Shown: piece after piece, positions 36,804 to 46,844 of the stretch
Layout of the letters: every line of letters begins with the position of its first letter
Numbering within the stretch: position 1 is the first letter of the stretch
Origin: Leptospira bandrabouensis
GTDB taxonomy: Bacteria > Spirochaetota > Leptospiria > Leptospirales > Leptospiraceae
Assembly (NCBI RefSeq): GCF_004770905.1
Contig: NZ_RQHT01000012.1
Coordinates: forward strand, 434,001 to 498,000
Length of the DNA stretch: 64,000 nt
Direction: 5' to 3'
The notes under the pieces: model-generated
Told to the model about the DNA's origin: nothing
Seen by the model: only the letters and a program-made list of their open reading frames with translations
Databases searched by the model: none
Position numbers and translations under genes: made by a program

Positions 36804-38987
36804 GTGGAGTTAGTTGGACTCAATGCAGAGCAAAAAAAAGCAGTTGAATCGGTAGAGGGACCATTACTGATTCTTGCAGGTGCGGGCTCGGGAAAAACTC
36901 GAGTGATTACTTACCGGATTGCAAATTTAATTTTAAATCATAAGGTTTATCCAAACCAAATTCTTGCTGTTACTTTTACGAATAAAGCTGCCGAAGAAAT
37001 GCGCAGTCGCTGCCGGAGTTTGTTACCCGAAGGAAACGGAGAACCATTGGTTCGAACTTTTCACTCTCTTTGTTTGTATTTATTAAGACGAGAAGGAAAG
37101 GCCCTGGGGCTTGGGAATAACTTTACCGTTTATGACAGTGATATGCAAGAATCCCTTATCAAAGAAATTCTAAAATCCAAAGATATGGATACAAAGGAAT
37201 TTCGTCCTTCCAGTTTAGCTAATATTTTTTCTCAAGCAAAGGATTCATTTTTAACCGCTGAAGAGTATGCCAAAAAAAAAGCAGATGATTCTTATACCAA
37301 AACAATCGCTTCTGTTTTTTTAGAATATGAAAAACGAAAAACATTGCGAAATGCGTTGGATTTTGGAGACCTGATCCTAAAAACCGTGATTTTATTTAGA
37401 GATTTCCCAGTTATTTTGGAAAAATACCAAAGGTTATGGAAATACATCATGGTAGATGAATACCAAGATACCAATAAAATCCAATACCATTTAGTCCAAT
37501 CACTTTCTTCCTTTCATAAAAATCTATGTGTGGTTGGGGATGATGACCAATCCATTTACTCCTGGCGTGGTGCAGATATTTCGAATATTCTAAACTTCAA
37601 AAAGGATTACCCCGACGCGGTTGTTGTTAAATTAGAAGAAAATTATAGATCTACTAAAACCATCATTGAAACTGCAGCTGCTTTAATTTCCAATAATAAA
37701 CAAAGAACAAATAAAACCCTTAGGACAGAAAATCCTTTGGGAGATAAAATCAAACTCACTTCTTATCAAAATGAAATGGAAGAAGCGGAAGGGATTGTTC
37801 AAAAAATTCAATTGGGAGTAAGAAAGGGCCAAAAGTATTCCAATTTTGCCGTATTCTACAGAACCAATTCCCAATCTAGATACTTTGAAGAGGCACTTAG
37901 AAAAAGAGCCATTCCCTATAAGATTTTTGGCGGGTTTCGATTTTTTGACAGAAAAGAAGTAAAGGATTTAATCGCTTATTTGTCAGTGGTAGTCAATCCA
38001 GTAGATTCCACATCTCTACTTCGAATTATCAACTCACCGCCTCGTGGTATTGGTGAAACAACTGTGAGTCGACTCTTATCTCATTCTGTTAATGAAGGTG
38101 TTTCTTTGTTTGAGTGTTTAGGAAAGGCAGTTCCAGAAATCAAAAAAGGCACCTTGCAAAAGTTAACTTCTTTGCATCGAATGTTTGATTCGGCAATGGA
38201 AGACCTTGGTAAAAAAACTCCTTCCGAGATTGCTTATGAAGTTTTGGAACATTCCGGGTATAGGGAATTTTTAGAAAATGAAGGAACAGAAGATTCCTTT
38301 TCTAGGCTTTCCAATTTAAATGAATTTGTAAATGCACTAAAAGAATTTGAGGAAAATAATCCAGAGGCCACACTAGAAGAATATCTTGCTAATATTTCTC
38401 TCATCACAAGTGAAGACAATACTAAAGATTTACCTGATTATGTGATTCTAATGACTGTTCACAATGCCAAGGGACTAGAGTTCCAACATGTTTTTATGGC
38501 TGGAATGGAAGAGGGAACCTTTCCTCATTTTCTGTCGATTGATTCTCCTGATGGATTAGAAGAAGAGAGAAGGTTGGCTTATGTGGCAATCACTCGGGCC
38601 CGAAAAAATTTAGAGATTAGTTTTTCTCGGTTTACCAGAAAATTTGGAGATGTGGATGCAAGGCTTCCTTCACAATTTTTGGAGGAGTTACCTAGTGAAT
38701 TCATAGATGGTGAATTTACTGAAAATCGTTATGGAGTGAGAAGACCCGAATTTACGCCGAGAGCCGAAAGGTTTAAAAAATCTGAAGAAAAATTCGAATC
38801 CGTGCAGGCGAAAGTGGGTGATGGTGATTTCCAAGTGGGAACCAAGGTTCGTCATAAAGTCTACGGAGATGGACGAATTTTATCCATTTCTGGATCCGGA
38901 GACAATCGAAAAGTGGAAGTTCGATTTGGCTCTCATTTAGATAAAAAATTCTTATTGGCATATACACCATTAGAGATAATTTCATAA
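36804..38987 (+). CDS. pcrA: UvrD/PcrA-type DNA helicase
   Basis: A superfamily 1A 3'-5' helicase of 727 residues. Motif I is AGAGSGKTRVITYRI (about 24-38), then LAVTFTNKAAEEM (Ia), VDEYQDTN (II), VVGDDDQSIYSWRGAD (III), LEENYRST, VHNAKGLEFQHVF (V) and EERRLAYVAITRARKNL (VI). The C-terminal tail VGTKVRHKVYGDGRILSI is the Tudor-like RNA polymerase-binding fold of PcrA. It begins with GTG at the base after the bamA stop, with no gap. The role is in repair and replication-fork maintenance. Confidence 0.95.
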   Translation: MELVGLNAEQKKAVESVEGPLLILAGAGSGKTRVITYRIANLILNHKVYPNQILAVTFTNKAAEEMRSRCRSLLPEGNGEPLVRTFHSLCLYLLRREGKALGLGNNFTVYDSDMQESLIKEILKSKDMDTKEFRPSSLANIFSQAKDSFLTAEEYAKKKADDSYTKTIASVFLEYEKRKTLRNALDFGDLILKTVILFRDFPVILEKYQRLWKYIMVDEYQDTNKIQYHLVQSLSSFHKNLCVVGDDDQSIYSWRGADISNILNFKKDYPDAVVVKLEENYRSTKTIIETAAALISNNKQRTNKTLRTENPLGDKIKLTSYQNEMEEAEGIVQKIQLGVRKGQKYSNFAVFYRTNSQSRYFEEALRKRAIPYKIFGGFRFFDRKEVKDLIAYLSVVVNPVDSTSLLRIINSPPRGIGETTVSRLLSHSVNEGVSLFECLGKAVPEIKKGTLQKLTSLHRMFDSAMEDLGKKTPSEIAYEVLEHSGYREFLENEGTEDSFSRLSNLNEFVNALKEFEENNPEATLEEYLANISLITSEDNTKDLPDYVILMTVHNAKGLEFQHVFMAGMEEGTFPHFLSIDSPDGLEEERRLAYVAITRARKNLEISFSRFTRKFGDVDARLPSQFLEELPSEFIDGEFTENRYGVRRPEFTPRAERFKKSEEKFESVQAKVGDGDFQVGTKVRHKVYGDGRILSISGSGDNRKVEVRFGSHLDKKFLLAYTPLEIIS

Positions 38988-39005
38988 ACAAGAAGAGGAA
39001 TGACT

Positions 39006-39434
39006 ATGAAGCGGTTTTGGATTTTAAGTATGATTGCATTGTTTCCTGTAACTTTGGTTTTTGCGCAGCAGAACTCTGGTTTGGCGGAAGAGTTTACAAA
39101 GTTAGAAGATTATCTTAGGAATCCAAAACTTACTGAGGAACAGAAAAAAAAGAATTTTGAAGCCAATATGGTTAGTTCTGTCCGAAGTACTCTTTCAAAA
39201 CGATTGGTGAATCCAAAAAAAGAATTAAAAGATCTTAAATTTCAGGACTTACAAACGGAACGTCCAGAAGGCACTAACACATTTTTTGTAAAGTATAAGA
39301 ATTATTATTTTCAATACCAATTCCCTGTGGATCCAGAAACTTATGTGACTTCCCCCTCTGAGGAAATTGTTTTAGAAAAACCTGAAGGTTTGGATTTAGG
39401 ATCCAACGCTCATAAAGAAGAAAAAAAGAACTAG
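39006..39434 (+). CDS. Small exported protein of unknown function
   Basis: A 142-residue protein with a signal peptide (RFWILSMIALFPVTLVFAQQ), followed by a mainly helical segment (EFTKLEDYLRNPKLTEEQKK) and a beta-rich segment (TFFVKYKNYYFQYQFPVDPE). No family was recognised. Of two close ATGs (39000 and 39006) I chose the second because AGAGGA ends directly before the first, which leaves no spacing. It may be cotranscribed with pcrA, 18 bases upstream. Confidence 0.65.
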   Translation: MKRFWILSMIALFPVTLVFAQQNSGLAEEFTKLEDYLRNPKLTEEQKKKNFEANMVSSVRSTLSKRLVNPKKELKDLKFQDLQTERPEGTNTFFVKYKNYYFQYQFPVDPETYVTSPSEEIVLEKPEGLDLGSNAHKEEKKN

Positions 39435-39453
39435 GATTATAAATTAGGACGGA

Positions 39454-40323
39454 ATGGAAGAAAACGATTTTAGGGAAGTTTGGCGGTGGGTTTTATCTGT
39501 TGGAGATTCCATTCTTTCCATTTACAAATCGGACTTTCAGATTCGTGATAAAGGTGGGAATGATCCCGTTACCGAAGCTGATTTATTTGCTAGTGAATTT
39601 CTTTTCGAAAAAATCTCAACTAGGTTTCCGAGTCATGGTTTTTTGTCAGAAGAAAAAACAGATTCAGCAATTCGATTAGAGAAAGAATGGGTTTGGATTT
39701 TAGATCCTATTGATGGCACTCGTGAGTTTGTTAAAAAGAATGATCAGTTTGCTCTAAGTTTGGGTCTTGTACGAAATGGAGAGGCCATTTGGGGTGTGAT
39801 TTTTAATCCAGCAACAGGTGAGTTTTTTTCTAAAAATCGAAATACCTTTTTTGCAAAACTTCAACCTCCTTTTGCTACAGAAGAGAATTTTAGAACTTTA
39901 GTTGTGGAAAGTACTTCCGTATTACATCCGTTAGAGGAAGCAGTGCCGATCGCAAGTAAGCCGGTTTTACTTGTTTCCTTATCGGAAATGAAAGAAGGTT
40001 TATTTGCCGATTCCTTTTGGCAGGATGATTTTCAGATTCGTTCTATGGGTAGTATTGCCTATAAGTTAGGGCTACTTTCTGCCGGTTTTATAGACCTAAT
40101 TGTTTCTTTAAAACCTAAAAATGAATGGGATATTTGTGGTGGAATTGCTCTACTCGATGAAGAGAATTTTACTTGTTTTCCATTAAAAGATAATGAATAT
40201 CATTTCAACCAAAAGAACACACTTTCTTATGGTTTGGTTGCGGGAAAAAAATCGGCAGTTCAATATTTGGAATCAAAAATTGACTTCCATCAACTGTCGC
40301 TTAAGGTAAAGGAACGATGGTAA
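39454..40323 (+). CDS. cysQ: Inositol-phosphatase-family protein, CysQ-like (3'(2'),5'-bisphosphate nucleotidase)
   Basis: The lithium-sensitive phosphatase motifs are complete in this 289-residue protein: PVTEADLFASEFL, LSEEKTD, WILDPIDGTREFVKKND (about residues 83-99, metal-binding Asp-Pro-Ile-Asp-Gly-Thr) and NEWDICGGIALL. TREFVKKN is closer to CysQ, which recycles pAp in sulfur metabolism, than to inositol monophosphatase. The substrate remains to be tested. It ends overlapping the glycosyltransferase start by seven bases. Confidence 0.88.
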   Translation: MEENDFREVWRWVLSVGDSILSIYKSDFQIRDKGGNDPVTEADLFASEFLFEKISTRFPSHGFLSEEKTDSAIRLEKEWVWILDPIDGTREFVKKNDQFALSLGLVRNGEAIWGVIFNPATGEFFSKNRNTFFAKLQPPFATEENFRTLVVESTSVLHPLEEAVPIASKPVLLVSLSEMKEGLFADSFWQDDFQIRSMGSIAYKLGLLSAGFIDLIVSLKPKNEWDICGGIALLDEENFTCFPLKDNEYHFNQKNTLSYGLVAGKKSAVQYLESKIDFHQLSLKVKERW

Positions 40324-41456
40324 GAACCAAACGAATTGGCCTTGATGCCAGGCCGCTTTCTACTCGTGTTTCTGGTGTGGGCCGGCTTATTGCAGAAACC
40401 TTAAAGGCTTTTCCTCATAAAGACGAATATGATTTCATTTTGTTTTCCCATTTACCAATTCACGAAGACCATAAAGCCGTATTGGATTTACCTAATGTAA
40501 CTTGGGTATCCGGTGGCGGTTTCTTAAAATGGAAGGGGGGATTGTATTATAATTTTTACATTCCTTTTTATTTGTTCAGTCATAGGTTTGATTTGTTTTG
40601 GGGTTCCCAACAGGTATTACCACCTTTTTTGCCAAAGGCACTTCGTGCTGTTTTAACATACTGCGATTTAGTTTTATACTTATACCCTGAAACTATGCGT
40701 TGGATCGCTAAAGTTCAACAAAGACTGTTCCAAAGTTATTCTGTTAGGCGGTCAAGTTTTATACTTTCTATCTCAAAACAAACGAGCGATGATATGTGCC
40801 GTAAGTTCGGATACCCAATAGAAAAAACAGGTGTATCTTATCCCGGTGTGAATCCTACGGAAATGTTAAAACTTTTGGAATCAAAACCTTCTAATCGTGT
40901 GACGGACTTAGGTAATGATTTTTTGTTATCTGTTTCGACGATTGAACCAAGAAAAAATTATCCATTTTTATTAGAAGTATTTCGAGAATATCGTAAATTG
41001 GACCCCCATCATTACCGTCCTTGGGTGATCGTAGGAAAAATTGGTTGGGAGTCCTCTGAGTTTATAGAGGAACTTTTACAAGAACGTGCCTTATATAAGG
41101 ACATACATATTTTAGATTCTGTATCTGATTCTGAATTACAACATATTTATAAAAAAGCAGGTTTGTTTGCCTTCGCCAGTAAATATGAAGGATTCGGAAT
41201 TCCTATGGTGGAAGCAATCTTTCATGGATTGAATTGTGTTGTTTCTGATATTCCCACTTTTCACGAAATTGGAAAACAAGGAGTTACTTATCTACCTTAT
41301 AAAACCAAAGAAGATGCAAAACTTTGGGCAGAGGCGATCAAAAAACATTTTGAGAATCCTAAACCACTGGATATATCGATTTCTGAATTTACTTGGGAAA
41401 ACGCAGCCAAAATCACGGAGGAAGTTTTTAGAAAAGTTTTAGAGGAAGGAGAATAG
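40317..41456 (+). CDS. Family 4 glycosyltransferase (GT-B fold)
   Basis: A mannosyltransferase-type GT-B enzyme of 379 residues: an N-terminal domain with RIGLDARPLSTRVSGVGRLI, then LSVSTIEPRKNYPFLLEVF (about residues 204-222) and the nucleotide-sugar-binding EX7E motif in FAFASKYEGFGIPMVEAIFH (about 283-302). It likely transfers a hexose in LPS or exopolysaccharide assembly at the cytoplasmic face. It overlaps cysQ upstream by seven bases and overlaps the convergent gene by 18 bases at the 3' end. Confidence 0.88.
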   Translation: MVRTKRIGLDARPLSTRVSGVGRLIAETLKAFPHKDEYDFILFSHLPIHEDHKAVLDLPNVTWVSGGGFLKWKGGLYYNFYIPFYLFSHRFDLFWGSQQVLPPFLPKALRAVLTYCDLVLYLYPETMRWIAKVQQRLFQSYSVRRSSFILSISKQTSDDMCRKFGYPIEKTGVSYPGVNPTEMLKLLESKPSNRVTDLGNDFLLSVSTIEPRKNYPFLLEVFREYRKLDPHHYRPWVIVGKIGWESSEFIEELLQERALYKDIHILDSVSDSELQHIYKKAGLFAFASKYEGFGIPMVEAIFHGLNCVVSDIPTFHEIGKQGVTYLPYKTKEDAKLWAEAIKKHFENPKPLDISISEFTWENAAKITEEVFRKVLEEGE

Positions 41457-41834
41457 GCCGTTTTTTTTTGTGACCACGCCTGAATAAAGAATTTTGGATT
41501 TGTCTGACTTTGGAAGAACGTGCAAATGAAACCGGTCTTTTGTCATGGCTTGGATTTCACATTCCCAGTCGGCATCTTTTGCAATCAGTTTGATTCGGTC
41601 GCAAAGCACTTCCGATTCCAATATCCAAGTGAGAGAAAATTCAGATTTCCCTCGTTTGAAAAGGGATTTGATTTCCTTTGTATTTGCTTTCCAAATAACA
41701 GTTGTTTCATCTCCTGATTCGTATGGTTGGATCGTAGACGGAATCATAGAAATTCCTTTTCCTTTCCAGTTTCCCTTTACGTAATCATTCCATTCGTCTA
41801 AGTTGGAAAAGTAATTATAAATTAATGAATTCAA
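41439..41834 (-). CDS. Unknown small protein squeezed between two genes
   Basis: This 131-residue frame overlaps the glycosyltransferase by 18 bases at its end and the thioredoxin-like gene by 10 bases at its start (TTG at 41834). An internal ATG at 41747, preceded by AAAGGAAAAGG, may be the true start, giving 102 residues. The content is plausible for a protein (VIWKANTKEIKSLFKRGKSE, WECEIQAMTKDRFHLHVLP), alpha/beta and without signal peptide. I do not recognise a family. Confidence 0.5.
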   Translation of the reverse strand: MNSLIYNYFSNLDEWNDYVKGNWKGKGISMIPSTIQPYESGDETTVIWKANTKEIKSLFKRGKSEFSLTWILESEVLCDRIKLIAKDADWECEIQAMTKDRFHLHVLPKSDKSKILYSGVVTKKNGLFSFL

Positions 41835-42358
41835 ACAGGAAAACCAAAACTTTGAGATACGTTAAATCCAGTTTTTATCTGATCTTTCTTCTTTCTCTCC
41901 TTTTTTGTAAACCACAAGGAGAACCTGATGATTTTTATCCAGAACCTCTGACCAATGTGGACGGCGCTACGGAACGTATGGAAACTTTTAAGGGTAAGGT
42001 CCTTGTTTTGGATTTTTGGGCCACTTGGTGTGAGCCTTGCGCGAAGGCTGTTCCCACCATCAACCAGTGGAAGTCTTCGGTTTCCGAAAAGGATTTTGTC
42101 TTTCGAGGGATTAATACTGATACATCGGAACCTATAGAAAAAATCAAAAAAGATATGGAACGTTTGAAGATGAGTTACCCCACCTTACTGGATAAAGACT
42201 GGAAATTGACAGATTTCTATCACGTCGAAGGAATTCCTTGTCTCCTTGTCTTTGATAGGTCCGGTAAGATTGTGTATCGGCAGTATGGATTGGTAGGATC
42301 GGACCTTTCGGGGCTTGTCATTCGTTCTCATGTATGGGCTGCGTCCGATCTGCCATAA
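41825..42358 (+). CDS. TlpA/thioredoxin-like lipoprotein
   Basis: A signal sequence with a lipobox (LIFLLSLLFC, Cys about residue 28) anchors a thioredoxin fold with the redox pair WATWCEPCAKAVP (about residues 65-77) and the cis-proline in VEGIPCLLVF. The 177-residue protein should reduce or isomerise disulfides in the periplasm, for instance in cytochrome c maturation. The CEPC core is the TlpA/ResA type. The neighbour at 41439 is divergent, and the starts overlap. Confidence 0.88.
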   Translation: MNSNRKTKTLRYVKSSFYLIFLLSLLFCKPQGEPDDFYPEPLTNVDGATERMETFKGKVLVLDFWATWCEPCAKAVPTINQWKSSVSEKDFVFRGINTDTSEPIEKIKKDMERLKMSYPTLLDKDWKLTDFYHVEGIPCLLVFDRSGKIVYRQYGLVGSDLSGLVIRSHVWAASDLP

Positions 42359-42493
42359 TTGTGCAATGCGAAACAACATTTTGATTTTCCTTTGATTTCA
42401 ATGACAAGATTGAAAATGTCTTGACTCATGTTCTTTAAAAAAGTCCCTTAAAGATACCTTTTTACGTTTTCTTTTGAGAAAGGAGTCAGAATA

Positions 42494-44428
42494 ATGCCAG
42501 CCAATTTGCCCGAACTCTTCCAGCAGAGTGCTGAAAAATTTGGGAACCGCCCCGCGTTCGTCAGTAAAGACGAATCTAAATCCTATCAACCCGTCACTTT
42601 TAAAGAAGTATATGATCTTGGTATCAACTTAGCAGAAGCTCTCATTGATTTGGGAGTAGCTGCAAAAGAAAATGTTGCCTTGCTTGCCGATAACCGATTG
42701 GAATGGATTGTTTCCGATTATGGAATCCTCATGGCCGGTGCTGCAGACGTTCCACGCGGAACAGACATTACCGATTCAGAAATTGCTTATATTCTAAACC
42801 ATTGTGAAGCAAAGGTGATTTTTCTTGAGAACGATAAAATGCTCGAGAAATTTCAAAAGAACCGCTCTCAATTAGAATTTGCTAAAACTCTCATTGTTAT
42901 GGATAAAAAATCCACAGCAACTGGTGTATTAAAACTTTATGATCTAATTGAAAAGGGAAAAGAACTTCGCGCCAAAGGTTCTAAAAAAGCAGAAGAGCGA
43001 ATGAAAGCCATTGCTCCTGATGACCTTTTTACAATCATTTATACTTCTGGAACCACAGGGATGCCAAAAGGTGTTATGTTAAAACATAGCAACATGATCC
43101 ACCAAACCTCTGTGATCTTAGGAAGTATGATCGAAATTAAGGAAGACGAAAGAATGTTGTCTATCCTTCCTGTGTGGCACGTATTTGAAAGAGTATTTGA
43201 ATACTTAGCCATCGCTGCAGGTTGTGCTACATATTATACCAACGTCCGTGATTTGCGAGATGACATGAAAAAGGCAAAACCTACTTTTATGGCTTCTGCT
43301 CCAAGACTTTGGGAAAGTATCTACAACGGAATTTATACAAGAATTAATGATCCAAAACAAACTCCTGCGATTCGTCGTGGTTTGTTTAATATGGCTTATT
43401 TTTTCTCCAAACACTTCAATGCGGCTACAAGGTTTTTAAAAGGAAACCAAGTGGATTACGTGGGAAGAAATCCTATTGTTTCTTTATTCAAAGGTTTCTA
43501 CTACTTAATTGTTGCAATTGTCCTTGCGATTCCTTATTTCCTTTTGGATTTGGTTGTACTTTCCAAAATTCGTGAGGCTACTGGTGGGGAACTAAAAGCT
43601 TCCGTATCTGGTGGTGGAGCTCTACAAAGACATGTGGATGCTTTCTTCAATGATATTGGAATCAATGTTTTGGAAGGGTATGGAATGACAGAAACTTCAC
43701 CGGTCATCTCGGTTCGTACTTTCAAAAAATTAGTCCAAGGTTCTGTTGGGGTGATCACTCCAGAAACTTCGGTGCAAATCCGAGATGATTTGGGAAAGGT
43801 TCTCACGCATGTGGATGCCAACCAAAAACTCATTTCTGGAAAATACGGAGCACGTGGGGTCATCCATATCCGTGGACCTCAAGTGATGAAAGGGTATTAC
43901 AAAAACCCAGAAACTACGGCAAAAGTTCTAAAGGATGGTTGGATGGATACAGGAGATATTGGAATGTTCAATTTCAAGAAAACCCTGACCATCACAGGCC
44001 GTGCCAAAGATACAGTGGTTCTCCTTGGCGGGGAAAACGTAGAGCCGGTTCCAATTGAAGACAAACTCACTGAGTCTCCTTACATTGCACAAGTGATGGT
44101 GATTGGACAAGACCAAAAGAACTTGGGTGCGCTTGTGGTTCCTGATTTTGAAAAATTGACGGAGTGGGCCAAAGAAAACGGAATTTCTGAGACTGACAAA
44201 CAGAAACTCATTGAAAATCCGAAGGTTCTTGATTTCTACAAAAAGGAAATCAAAGCTCTCAACAATACGAAAACGGGATTTAAGTCTTTTGAGCAAGTGA
44301 CTCCGTTCATCCTCATTACCAAGCCTTTTGAAGTGGGTGATGAATTGACCAACCTTTTCAAAATGAAACGCCACTTGATCACAGAAAAATACAAAGACAA
44401 AATTGCTGCTTTGTATGCTGCCGATTAA
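42494..44428 (+). CDS. Long-chain acyl-CoA synthetase (AMP-forming)
   Basis: A 644-residue ligase of the ANL superfamily that activates fatty acids to acyl-CoA through an acyl-adenylate. The P-loop [17 protein letters not shown] (about 175-191), [25 protein letters not shown] and [15 protein letters not shown] (hinge) are all intact. A hydrophobic segment near 340-360 ([20 protein letters not shown]) may attach it to the membrane. GAAAGGAG precedes the ATG. The gene stands alone and ends with an intrinsic terminator. Confidence 0.93.
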   Translation: MPANLPELFQQSAEKFGNRPAFVSKDESKSYQPVTFKEVYDLGINLAEALIDLGVAAKENVALLADNRLEWIVSDYGILMAGAADVPRGTDITDSEIAYILNHCEAKVIFLENDKMLEKFQKNRSQLEFAKTLIVMDKKSTATGVLKLYDLIEKGKELRAKGSKKAEERMKAIAPDDLFTIIYTSGTTGMPKGVMLKHSNMIHQTSVILGSMIEIKEDERMLSILPVWHVFERVFEYLAIAAGCATYYTNVRDLRDDMKKAKPTFMASAPRLWESIYNGIYTRINDPKQTPAIRRGLFNMAYFFSKHFNAATRFLKGNQVDYVGRNPIVSLFKGFYYLIVAIVLAIPYFLLDLVVLSKIREATGGELKASVSGGGALQRHVDAFFNDIGINVLEGYGMTETSPVISVRTFKKLVQGSVGVITPETSVQIRDDLGKVLTHVDANQKLISGKYGARGVIHIRGPQVMKGYYKNPETTAKVLKDGWMDTGDIGMFNFKKTLTITGRAKDTVVLLGGENVEPVPIEDKLTESPYIAQVMVIGQDQKNLGALVVPDFEKLTEWAKENGISETDKQKLIENPKVLDFYKKEIKALNNTKTGFKSFEQVTPFILITKPFEVGDELTNLFKMKRHLITEKYKDKIAALYAAD

Positions 44429-44443
44429 GTAAATTTAATTCCT

Positions 44444-44469
44444 AACCGCCTGGTTCACAGGCGGTTTTT
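44444..44469 (+). terminator. Intrinsic terminator after the acyl-CoA synthetase gene
   Basis: AACCGCCT (44444-44451) and AGGCGGTT (44459-44466) form a perfect 8-bp GC-rich stem with a 7-base loop, followed at once by TTT and a pyrimidine-rich tail. This is the clearest textbook terminator in the window. Confidence 0.85.
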
Positions 44470-44506
44470 CCTCTTCCCTTTTTCCCTTCCCGTCGATATT
44501 CTAACT

Positions 44507-45178
44507 GTGAATCGACCGGACGGATCTTTAGTTTCCTCATCTACAGGCGTTTTTTACCCCTACCAACACCAGGACTTTTATGCGATGGATTCCTTGTTTT
44601 TATCTCCGTTGAAACAAGAAGAAGTTTGGGACTTCCAATCGGTGAGCCAAGTCCATTTGGGATTTTTAGGATTTTTAACATTAAGAAGTTTTTTACGAGA
44701 GAGTTTGTCTTTACCCAAACTCCAAGTGAAGGGACTTTCCAAATTTTGGAAAACATACTTAGCCAAAGTAAATTTTTTAGGCAAAGGGGTTCCTTGGGAA
44801 TCTCAAGAATTTATCCCCAATTTAGTTTCTGATTCACCTATCCCTGCACTTTCGTTGGGTGGAAAGGGACATTGGTCCTGTGAATTTCACTGGGAAAAAC
44901 AGGAGAAAGACACAACTTCAGTTTTCTTTTCCGCTACCAACAAACAAAGCGAAGGTGATATTGCCATTAGTGATTTGATGAAAGATTTTTTGCAATATTC
45001 ACAAACCGATCACTACTTGGAACGTGCATATATTCGCAAAGAAAACTCTAGTTATTTGTATTTAAATTCTAAAGAAACAAACCCTCGGGTTTTCTTTCGA
45101 GACAATCCAACTGATATGCCTGAATTTTTGTTTTTAGTAGCTGAGTTAAAAACTAAATCACCTATTCACCCAAATTAA
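44507..45178 (+). CDS. Unknown soluble protein
   Basis: A 223-residue frame beginning with GTG, 38 bases after the terminator. It has no signal peptide. Segments such as VHLGFLGFLTLRSFLRESLS and SDLMKDFLQYSQTDHYLERA look like ordinary protein. No motif was recognised, and the N-terminus (NRPDGSLVSSSTGVFYPY) looks exposed. It overlaps the convergent LON-domain gene by 17 bases. Confidence 0.65.
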   Translation: MNRPDGSLVSSSTGVFYPYQHQDFYAMDSLFLSPLKQEEVWDFQSVSQVHLGFLGFLTLRSFLRESLSLPKLQVKGLSKFWKTYLAKVNFLGKGVPWESQEFIPNLVSDSPIPALSLGGKGHWSCEFHWEKQEKDTTSVFFSATNKQSEGDIAISDLMKDFLQYSQTDHYLERAYIRKENSSYLYLNSKETNPRVFFRDNPTDMPEFLFLVAELKTKSPIHPN

Positions 45179-45770
45179 GTCCAAGTAAAACCGTCTTTAA
45201 AAGATCGGCTTTGGTTTCTAATTGGGTGGTTTCCAAAATCGTTTGTTTGGTTTTAAAATCAAAGTAGATGAGTGAAGCTATAAAATCAACGGGATAAGGA
45301 TGAACCAAAATTTGATTCATTTTAAGGATTAAATCTTCCTCGGCACCTTCGGCAAGTAAGATTCGTTTGGTGAGAACAAGTAATTCTTCAATTTTCTCTT
45401 TTAAGGTTTCCGAAACATTTTTATTCCTTTGATGTTCCCTGCGGACAATTTGTGCGATATAAAATGGTTCTGTGGAATCTAAACTGACAATTTCAGCAGT
45501 TCCAATTCCTTCTAAAATAATATTGGATCTCCCATCTGATAAAGATTCTCTTTGGATGATATGACCATATCCCACCACTTCTGGAATGGGGGGAAAACCT
45601 GGTCCTACCCAATTTTTGGGATAGGGAGCCATTCCCATTTCCCCACCGTTTTCTATACAAAAATCTAACATCATCCGGTACCTGGGTTCAAAGATATGGA
45701 GAGGCAAAAACATTCCCGGAAACAGAAATACATCTGGCAAGGGAAATAGAGGTAAGGGGAAGGTTGACAC
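45162..45770 (-). CDS. LON-substrate-binding-domain protein
   Basis: This is the N-terminal LON domain alone, without protease or ATPase parts (202 residues). The motif TFPLPLFPLPDVFLFPGMFL followed by LHIFEPRYRMMLDFCIE is the family signature, then VGYGHIIQRESLSDGRSNII and the C-terminal helical bundle. Stand-alone members are widespread but of unclear function; substrate or ligand binding is inferred from Lon. The gene is between two rightward transcription units. Confidence 0.88.
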   Translation of the reverse strand: MSTFPLPLFPLPDVFLFPGMFLPLHIFEPRYRMMLDFCIENGGEMGMAPYPKNWVGPGFPPIPEVVGYGHIIQRESLSDGRSNIILEGIGTAEIVSLDSTEPFYIAQIVRREHQRNKNVSETLKEKIEELLVLTKRILLAEGAEEDLILKMNQILVHPYPVDFIASLIYFDFKTKQTILETTQLETKADLLKTVLLGLNLGE

Positions 45771-45824
45771 AGAGAAAGGTTTTAGATTCTATGTTTAGTT
45801 GTAAACCAATTCAAGGATCTGGCT

Positions 45825-46844
45825 TTGTTGAAAATTAAGAAAACTTCACTTCGTAAATCTTTCGAAGATTTAAACAAAATCAAAGTGCTTGTGATTGGAG
45901 ATTTGATTTTAGATGAATATTTGATTGGTTCTGTGGAACGAATTTCTCCGGAAGCCCCTGTCCCTGTGGTTTGGGTTCGAAACGAAAAACAATCCTTAGG
46001 TGGATCGGGAAACGTGGTACAGAATTTATCTGCCATCGGAGTCTCGGGGGTAGTCTTTGGAAGGATTGGCGAGGACCAAGCAGGGGATTCTTTAGAAGGG
46101 CTTTTACTCAAAAATTCAGTTTCCAAAGAAGATTTAGTTTTATTAAAATCCAAAAACCTTCCTACAATTTTAAAAACAAGGATCATTGCCACCCACCAAC
46201 AGATTTGCCGAGTAGACCGGGAGGAAGTGGTTCCTCTCTCAAAAGAGGAAGAAAGTTCCGTTCTCAATCAATTGGAGATAAAACTAAAAGAATGTTCTGC
46301 TGTCATTTTATCAGATTATGATAAAGGATATCTCACACCTTCCCTCATTCAGTCCGTCATTGCCCTTTGTAATCAAAAAAATAAAATTGTGACGGTAGAC
46401 CCGCAGGTCAGTCATTTTTTCTTATATAAAAACATCCATATCATGACCCCAAACCACCATGAAGCTGGGAAGGCACTTGGAAAAAAACTTCTGAGTGATT
46501 CTGAAATTGAATCTGCCTGTCGGGAAATTTCAGAAAAACTTACACCCGATGCCATGATGATCACTCGCGGAGAAAAAGGAATGTCCATTTATGAAAGAAA
46601 AACGGATTCCTTTTATCATATCCCCACAGTTGCCAAAGAAGTCTTTGATGTAACCGGTGCGGGGGACACTGTCATTACCACTTACACTGCTTTTGTGGCA
46701 ACAGGAATGTCCATAGCCGATGCTGCTCTTATATCCAATGTGAGTGCTGGAATCGTAGTTGGTAAGTTAGGTGCTGCTACGGTCACACAAACGGAAATTG
46801 AAGAGGCCCTGCAAACTCTTGGATATTTGGATGTAACCACATGA
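45825..46844 (+). CDS. rfaE1: D-glycero-beta-D-manno-heptose-7-phosphate kinase
   Basis: A PfkB-type sugar kinase of 339 residues corresponding to the first domain of HldE. It has VLVIGDLILDEYLIGSVERI, SPEAPVPVVW, GGSGNVVQNLSAIG and the catalytic FDVTGAGDTVITTYTA (about residues 276-291). It phosphorylates heptose 7-phosphate at C1 in LPS heptose synthesis. The two activities are separate genes here; the adenylyltransferase follows with a 4-base overlap. The start is TTG with AAGGA seven bases upstream. Confidence 0.93.
   Translation: MLKIKKTSLRKSFEDLNKIKVLVIGDLILDEYLIGSVERISPEAPVPVVWVRNEKQSLGGSGNVVQNLSAIGVSGVVFGRIGEDQAGDSLEGLLLKNSVSKEDLVLLKSKNLPTILKTRIIATHQQICRVDREEVVPLSKEEESSVLNQLEIKLKECSAVILSDYDKGYLTPSLIQSVIALCNQKNKIVTVDPQVSHFFLYKNIHIMTPNHHEAGKALGKKLLSDSEIESACREISEKLTPDAMMITRGEKGMSIYERKTDSFYHIPTVAKEVFDVTGAGDTVITTYTAFVATGMSIADAALISNVSAGIVVGKLGAATVTQTEIEEALQTLGYLDVTT

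Noticed and set aside
42420..42460. TTGACT before the acyl-CoA synthetase gene
   Set aside because: No acceptable -10 box at 16-18 bases. A short CAAGA-N9-TCTTG repeat overlaps it, but it is too short to call an operator.
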